Below are positions 57,429 to 64,000 of a stretch of 64,000 bases of DNA, piece after piece. This DNA comes from Halisarca cf. caerulea (lineage: Eukaryota > Porifera > Demospongiae > Chondrillida > Halisarcidae). The stretch is taken from contig CAUJGJ010000444.1 of the NCBI GenBank assembly GCA_963170055.1, forward strand, positions 8,206,618 through 8,270,617. Direction: 5' to 3'. The position numbers were made by a program, and so were the translations under genes. Below the pieces are notes generated by a model, which was not told where the DNA came from, made no database searches, and worked only from the letters and a program-made list of their open reading frames with translations. Positions within the stretch are counted from its first letter, which is position 1; each line of letters starts with the position of its first letter.

Positions 57429-58736
57429 TCACATAACCCATATTTCAAGCTGGTCCGCTGGGCTGTTCTCTAGTTCACTGGGACGGTTACTGCACCAGCG
57501 AACTTCAATGTTATCATTTGACGGTGAAACACTTCTGTAGAAGAAACCAAAGCGGTTACAGCAGGCATTGTTTGCAATGTGGCACCCACTTCCATCCCAC
57601 AATGGATCTTCCCATGCCATTCTGCCTGCATATTGGCTTGCAAAACCTGATTCACAGTAGTAATGGCTTCCTACAAAATTTGGTACATATCTTGAACTGT
57701 CACCATTAATATTGCAAGGACACTTGCTAGAACTGTCTCTAATTAGTTCAGAGTAACCAACTGCATAATATTATGTCCACAGATGTATCTTGGGATGACC
57801 TTGTGTTATTGAAATTCCATGAACATAGTGGCCATTGACACCTTGAGACCCCGCACTAAAAGCATTCATGTGGCTGTACTGATATATCCCCTGACTCTGC
57901 CACATATTGTGCTGTAAGAACCATTTGATGAAAATGTCACTGATGTACAGCCTGCAGCAGAATTGGTCCTTTCACATGCTCTTTGATTAGTTGTGGGATT
58001 GAGGAATGTCTTCAGTTCAGGTGAGCAAGGATCTCCAGTGCATGGTGGTATCAAAGTGTGCAATTCTTCGCCAGTTTCCAGGTTCACCACATTTCACTGT
58101 GCTAGATTCAGAAATACTTAGTATCTTCTTGATGATGTCTAGTTCATTTATGATAGAGTCATTTAATGTCTGCATCTTTAGACATAGATCATTTATCACA
58201 TCTGCCATGCTTTTGTTCATGTAGGATGTCATTGAGTTCTGTACTGTGTTGGTAACCATAGAGAGTTTGTCATCACTCAACACGGTATCCTCGGGTTCAC
58301 CTTGTGGTCCTCTTGGACCAGGTAGACCAGCTTGACCAGTGGGACCTATGGGACCTTCAGAACCTAGATAACCTCTGCTACCTCGTGGTCCTACCAAACC
58401 TGGTGAACCAACTGGTCCCAGTACGCCCTGTATACCAAGCACACCTTTTTGTCCCTTTGTTCCTGTGTCCCCTTTTATCCCCTTTTGTCCTACTTGTACT
58501 ATGTCACCGTGATCTCCTTTCTGTCCTTGCCACCCACGATTCCCTTATGGTCCGATACTCCCAGTTTGCCCAACATCTCCTTTAGGTCCTTGGGGACCTT
58601 CTGGCCCAGGGACACCACGTACAGCAACGTTTAAGCTAACCTCTCCAGTTGGATTCTCCACACATTGAGTGTCATTTTGTGCAGTAGTCAAAGTCAGCCC
58701 ATAGGTGACCAGCGTGCAAATCAGTGAAAGTTTCAT
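57429..58736 (-). pseudogene. Short-chain collagen, copy 3, decayed
   Basis: ATG 58736 opens a signal peptide and a CVENPTGEVSLNVAVRG stretch like the intact genes, then Gly-X-Y repeats. An in-frame TAA at 58545-58547 falls inside the Gly-X-Y region, and a second TAA lies near 57773 (HLWT-stop-YYAVG). Frameshifts occur near 58050 and 57880. The conserved C-terminal landmarks remain: GEPGNWRR, CGRVRGY, HGISIT, EDPLWDGSGC and a terminal LEIWVM. It is clearly more divergent than copies 1 and 2 are from each other, so it is an older duplicate. Confidence 0.9.
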
Positions 58737-58739
58737 TAC

Positions 58740-59355
58740 CTGGCAATGTCTCCCTTCTGATCTGGTATGTGATGTTCTCAGAGAAAGTTCTCAAGTAAAA
58801 TATACTCAGGTACCAAAGCAATCCCTTAATATAACTTGGTACAGTAACAATTTTTGATGAGGTCATTATCAATGAATATTATAGTCACAAGGGCTTCTAT
58901 GGCTAAATCAGTGTTCAACCATGAATTTTCATTTATCATGCTTGTAATATGGTGAAGAAAAACCTGAAATGGTCATTATAAACCTGTTCAATTGAAAAAC
59001 ATGGTTCCATTGAGAATAATAATATCATAAACCATGTTAGTGGTCAATATTTGGGATAACACAGAAAAAGTTTCCCCATACATTTTAACTAGAACTCCCT
59101 TCTGGTATATCTTAGAGCTCTTAGAACACCATTTCAATCTTTTCGTTAGTCTTTCCAACAACAGAGGAATAAAATAGTCTTTTAGGTGCCATATAAGCAC
59201 TAAATCTAATAAAGTTTGCATAGAAAACTAGCAAATGTAGTGCAGCTCCACTGCATGTAATGTGGGATGTAGGAATTTACTAGCATTCCTTTTCATAACA
59301 CAACTCATTCTTCCCTGAGCATGGACATGTGTGTTTGAAATGCAATGCAGTTTTA
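58740..59355. other. 5' flank of collagen copy 3
   Basis: No TATA box at the position conserved in copies 1 and 2 was identified. No gene is seen. Confidence 0.35.
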
Positions 59356-61632
59356 CGCAGGTAGGTTATGTGCACATTGAACTGTAAAGGGGCGTTTCTG
59401 TGGTAATAAGGAATGTGATTACATTGTAACGCCTTTGCGAGCCAGATCATGCGCGATTTGCGTGACCAAAGGATGACCAGTTGTGACGCGTTGGTGAATG
59501 CTCCTCTAAAAAAAGGATCCGAACCACTGCTAGTGCTGAACGACGGTTAGGTTTTGTGTATTTATTGTGAATTGTCGGGTTAGTTATCCTCTGCGTGGTT
59601 TTGTAGGAGCGAATGCCGTTGAAATCGCTTGTTGCGTGGTACGGATTACTGATGAACTGAGTGAACTGTACGCTGCGCAGGTATGTTATGTCCGATCTGG
59701 ACATAAACAAAAATGGCCGCCGATATCGAAGGAGTGAAATCAATCGGTCTGTTTTGCATGTGCACGAGTAGTGATGTTCAGAAAATACCTTGTGTTATAT
59801 CTTAAACATATCTACTTTGTATCTGAGTCATTTAGATTCTTCTGGAGGGTCACAAAACTTCGTATGACGAGTTTTTCTGAACGTATCAGAAAACATAAAA
59901 ATGCAAAAACGCGGTGGTAGAAACTTAGGCTTTTGGACACAAAACTTGGTTCGAAAGAACACACAGATATCGAACTTACTAAATCCGAATCAGGGTCTTC
60001 AGGCTCCACTGCATGGCTGTTATGTCCAAGAATTTATGCAAAATTCTAGGGTGACTAGTTACAATCTGTTGGACATAAAACAAACGGAGCAACGTACAGA
60101 GACCCTGATTCGGATTCTAGGGGTTTGAACCTTCTGGAACAATACCTCAAAGTATCATGGTGCAAACCGGTGATTTCTACCACTGCGTTTTGCGATGAAG
60201 TTTTCTTGTGGTGAAAGTTAGCTTCCTTCAGTAAAATCACGTGACGTCACATGCAATCGTGCTAGCAGGCTAGGTGTGCTCGTAGTCACTTTTCCACAAT
60301 CTCGCTATAGTACCAGTTTTCGTTCTTCAGAGAACTACCGAGGAACGTACGTTCGCAGGACTGTGCTCCTTACCAAGTTAATCTCTTATCAGATCAATTA
60401 TGTTAGTCTTGTTCCAGGCGGCCTAACTGCGCAGTGCACGAATTCGATGTTTTGAAGCCCACAACTTCCCCTTAGAATTTACCTCTGCCTTCACAACGGT
60501 CGCAAAATAGTTTCGAAAAGCATATTATGCGCTCAAAACATTGGTTCTTCTGGAACTCAAGCGAAAAACGTGTAAAAGCCAGGCAATGACGTCATCGACT
60601 AGCCAGCAAGTCGCGCGAACAACACGTGATATAGCCTCTAAATGTGTTCCAATTTTATTACATTCCTCACAACCGCATACACGCCCACTTTACCTCGGAT
60701 TCGGACATAACATACCTGCGTGATATTGTGCGTACTAATAACTCAAATGTTTACAAATAGACTGTTCACTAGGCTTATCAGTATCAGTACCTTACAACAA
60801 GTGATCTCAAGAGCATCTTGGGGCATTATTTCATACAAAACCACGCAGGGGGTAACTAACCGACAATTCTTATCCTAACCTTCGTTCAGCACTATCCAAA
60901 TGCTTTGAACGGCAATAATAGTTGCCTGTTGAATCGTTGGAGTCAGGGACAAGATATAGCTGCTAGAAAAATTGAGAGATGAATACACACGTGTATTCTA
61001 AGCCAGCTTGCAGCTACCGTGAACAGTACCTATTCGTGACGTATGCGCCAAAGTCACCTGACATTGACGTGACTAAGAGAAGAAGAAGGATATTTGCAGG
61101 AGCTAAATTTCTTCTCAAAACGCGCCGATGAAAACAACCCGCTGGAGCTTCGAGAATTTACAAGCTTGTTAACAAAGGGTAAGACTAACTTTTCACCGTA
61201 GCGCCTCTTAGAAGCTTTTTCCTTTCGTTTTATGTGCACGTGTTTGTGAAGTATTTTCCCAAAAAGACCAGAAAACCTTGCACATCTTCGGAACGAAGTG
61301 GAATTTCTTAAGGCGCTACGGTGAAAAGTTAGCTACCGTTCCAAAGAACTCTTCGCCGTAGATAGCTTGTCTCCACAGAATCTTTAAATATGGCACGTTT
61401 TGGGATGAAGTTAAAATCGTATACTTCAAATCAGTTCAAGATTTCTCCTTCGATACGCTCTTTAAAAGTTAACAAAGTGGAGAAATGGAGAGTTAAAGAA
61501 TTCAAATAGAGTCTTTCACTTTTGCCTTTCCATATTATTCATTGCGAAAGAAGAAAAAGGGGGTGTATTTGTGACCAACTTTTACGGCGGCCATTTTGAA
61601 TTTTCCCTCAATATGCACATAACTCACCTGTG
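59356..61632. mobile_element. TA-flanked MITE F, with a second MITE nested inside
   Basis: The ends CGCAGGTAGGTTATGTGCAC and, reversed from 61632, CACAGGTGAGTTATGTGCAT match. TA flanks both (59354-59355 and 61633-61634). The internal 17-bp arms at 61190-61206 and 61310-61326 are exactly complementary. Without the nested MITE it would be about 1.23 kb. It is related in reverse to MITE H at 9772. Confidence 0.75.
59676..60720. mobile_element. MITE G (1045 bp), nested, TG-flanked
   Basis: The ends CGCAGGTATGTTATGTCCGA and, reversed from 60720, CGCAGGTATGTTATGTCCGA are identical for 20 bases. TG lies on both sides (59674-59675 and 60721-60722). An internal inverted repeat (AAAACGCGGTGGTAGAAA near 59908, its partner near 60175) has one mismatch. 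It is related in reverse to the blocks upstream of collagen genes 1 and 2. Confidence 0.8.
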
Positions 61633-61857
61633 TATCAAAGCATCATTTTCCACATGCCTCTGGATTGTGATAGACAACAGGGGATTTACCCTGATATAGT
61701 TTTTTATGTGATTCTGGTTTCATTTTTCATATATCGAAATCAACATTTTCATGTACATCTTGCAAACTAAAAGGATTATCAATGGTATCCAACAGTGCCA
61801 GTTTATAAAATTAGATATTTAAGTCAGAAGTCCACTGACTCAGTATGAGTCCTTTAA

Positions 61858-62860
61858 CACATCTTGTACCATACGCCGTATTCGCCCTACTTCCGGAAGT
61901 CACCAAAATACCATATGCCGTATGCGCCCTAATTGCAATGTAAATTTAGATCGACTTTTCCCCTATTACTTTCTATAGTAACCCAGCTCAAACATTACAT
62001 CAACGGAAAGGCTAAAGATAGGGCTATCTAATGATGTATAGAACGTAGTGCCTCCAATGGAAAATTATCGAGCTATATAATCCACCTCATAGAACTCGAA
62101 CGAAACTATTGGACGAACTTTGAGAAATGATTATGATAACTCCAAAATACACCATGTACAAAGGAAAAAGATACAAAACAGATAAAATACTGTCAGGAAC
62201 AGATGATAATAGTCTTGTTAGAGCTTTCAGGAAAGGAGAAGACCGTTCTTCTGTGGAGATAGCAGCCAGTTGTGAACTTTTCGCTGCAGCTCAATTTCAC
62301 CGAGTAGAATGTCGTAAAAGCAGTTCAGAGGCCCCAAAAACATCTAGAAGTAGTGTTTGCATTCAGAAAAGGACCCTGTGACTGATTCGTGGAGAAAGCT
62401 ACAGTTTTCCACAAGGCCGAATTGTAAATTGCTGAAAGTGTTCTCCCAAAGACGACTAGCTCTCAACACAAAACTATTTTTCAATAGTGTCGCAATAGAG
62501 TTGCTATAATACATCTTGTGAACCATCAGGCAGCTCTAATGAGTAAGAAAAGACCTTATAAACTTGTCTGAATTGAGAATATTGAAGCGCATCGAAACGA
62601 CCGAAAACCGTAAATTTATGGCTTCTGCGTTAAGTGAAAACGCTATATATAAACCCCTTCTATGACTTGATATCTGCACTCCTTAGCTTTCGAACTGTAA
62701 AGGAAGAGCACTTGGCTATATCCAAAGCCATTTTAAAAAGAGTTATTGGAAAAAATCGAACTCCCTCGATAAAAGACACAAGGCGTGAAAAGGTGTCAAT
62801 TCTTGTGGTTTTTAGACAAAGTGCTCATACCACTTCCGGTTTCTTATGGTACAAGATGTG
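61858..62860 (+). mobile_element. Non-autonomous piggyBac element, copy 2 (1003 bp)
   Basis: TTAA at 61854-61857 and 62861-62864. The ends are CACATCTTGTACCATACG and, reversed, CACATCTTGTACCATAAG. It is the inverted counterpart of 36857-37843, and both share subterminal TACGCCGTAT and ACTTCCGG motifs with the piggyBac at 47873. Confidence 0.9.
62127..62381 (+). CDS. 84-aa ORF inside the second non-autonomous piggyBac element
   Basis: The same frame and length as 37334-37588, with MIMITPKYTMYKGKRYKTDK and SCELFAAAQFHRVECRKS. Two of the Cys/Arg residues after VECRK differ. It has no recognisable domain. Most differences from the other copy are substitutions, not indels, which is either shared recent origin or weak coding constraint. 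Confidence 0.35.
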   Translation: MIMITPKYTMYKGKRYKTDKILSGTDDNSLVRAFRKGEDRSSVEIAASCELFAAAQFHRVECRKSSSEAPKTSRSSVCIQKRTL

Positions 62861-62864
62861 TTAA

Positions 62865-64000
62865 ATGGTTGTTTACATGACTGCACTTTCAACTGTGCAT
62901 GTGGAACATGTCCACTTTACACTTGTTTGGCTTCGAAGTGAAGAAAGAAATCGCACAGTATTTTTTTCATTTCTTCGTGCTGGTTAACTATATCTGCACG
63001 AAACAATTTCTATTGTGTAGCTTGTTATAGGGGCGTTCGTTTGATACTAAACATAGAATAACAACTACCAATTAAGCAGAATAATAGGCGTTCTCCTTCA
63101 AGCTATAAAATTGTAATGAAAGGTTGGTAGGATTCGTAGGGCTGCTGTGGACCCATTACACGTAAAGAAGGTTTATCATAGTATTATCTAAAACTTCCAT
63201 GTTGGGGATTTTCATAGGCCAAGTAGATTTTTAGATAATGAACAAAAACAACAATTTGACACTATAAGCACTCACAATATTACTTGAAACTTTTGAAATA
63301 GGCAAGCAATCGAAACGCGGAAAGCCTTCATTACTTTAAGTACTAACAAGAAACCTAAAAAACAAAGGCCGATTGGTCGTATGTCACATCCTACCAGGCT
63401 TTAAAGATCTAACTTGAGTAGAAGTGCTTGGTCGCCATTTTGTCACTTGACAAGCGTGTGATATAAAAGAAGATTACGCAAAAAATTAATGTGACATCAC
63501 ACATTGGCTGCGCACCTTAAGGCTATTAATCACGTGAAGTTCACATGTGGAAGCCTGAAAAGTGTGCAAATTCCTTCAATTAGGCGCCTGCGCTGGATTC
63601 TCGATGATTTCGGACATGTTCCACATGCGTGAAACATAATTTTTTTATTGGTCTGAATCAACTATCCTTTTCTTAGCATTTTTGTGAAGAGTTTACAATA
63701 CACATGTACAAGAAATTGTAGTATGTAATAATTGTAATGAAGTCTGATGTCCCGTTTGGAGTTTTAGCCTAAGGTTTGTAGAATGCATGGAAGAAAAAAG
63801 AAGGGGGTGATTTCAGTTGACTTAGGGTGGCCATTTTGCAAATAGCTCACATGCATGTGCACACATATCACACCTTAATTTTGCAATTTTTCATCTACGC
63901 AAACATTCCATGCCTTGCAAGTGTACCACACCCTCCTCATGCAAGATTAAGGCAGCCACTCAGTAATCTACGCATTTGAGACCTGCCCAGATTTGTTATG
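62865..64000. other. Non-coding end of window with MITE-end motifs
   Basis: GCATGTGGAACATGTCCAC near 62890 and CGGACATGTTCCACATGCG near 63590 are R2-type end motifs facing each other, and may bound an element of about 0.7 kb. An AAAGAAGGGGGTGATTTC...GGTGGCCATTTTG block near 63800 resembles the inner end of MITE A. The last 22 bases (CCAGATTTGTTATG) start another R2 copy cut by the window edge. Confidence 0.45.

Noticed and set aside
1..64000. LTR retrotransposons, LINEs or viral insertions
   Set aside because: I saw no reverse transcriptase motif, protease/gag motifs, LTR pairs or A-tailed 3' ends. The only integrase-like gene stands alone beside a HECT gene.

Overview
The window reads as animal nuclear DNA, most likely from a demosponge. 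Three copies of a short-chain collagen gene of the type known as sponge short-chain (spongin-type) collagen are present: two intact and one broken. Genes have GT-AG introns. About half of the sequence consists of DNA transposons and miniature elements with terminal inverted repeats. Nothing bacterial, no CRISPR array and no rRNA or tRNA gene was recognised. Family names were assigned from remembered motifs, without database searches.

Layout. 0.2-2.3 kb: hairpin and miniature elements. 2.3-4.9 kb: collagen gene 1 with a MITE-bearing upstream block. 5.3-6.1 kb: duplicate of 0.7-1.4 kb. 7.15-9.14 kb: a Tigger/pogo element with matching ends and TA target duplication. 9.77-12.05 kb: two MITEs. 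12.5-15.9 kb: 20-bp minisatellite, an integrase-like gene (+) and a HECT ubiquitin-ligase gene (-), tail to tail. 17.5-20.3 kb: second copy of the collagen block. 20.7-25.9 kb: an EnSpm/CACTA-like element with a SAM exon (-) divergent from a zinc-finger transposase gene (+). 25.9-26.7 kb: Tc1 remnant. 27.0-32.5 kb: a second EnSpm-like element with a zinc-finger/BEN gene (-) divergent from a six-exon SAMD3-like gene (+). 34.7-36.6 kb: second Tigger. 36.9-37.8 and 61.9-62.9 kb: two ~1-kb non-autonomous piggyBac copies. 43.9-45.3 kb: a papain-family protease gene, with a truncated copy at 55.7-56.2 kb. 47.0-53.3 kb: a four-layer nest, namely a piggyBac remnant, a MITE, a 721-aa DUF7869-type transposon and a piggyBac. 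57.4-58.7 kb: collagen pseudogene. 59.4-61.6 kb: one MITE nested in another.

Likely host genes are the two collagens and the protease. Almost every other coding region belongs to mobile elements. The strongest candidate for something undescribed is the DUF7869-type element (47646-53032). It has near-identical ~30-bp ends and a 4-bp target duplication, and a paralogous empty site is present in the same window. The second is a set of MITEs that share end motifs and each carry an internal inverted repeat whose two arms change together between copies.
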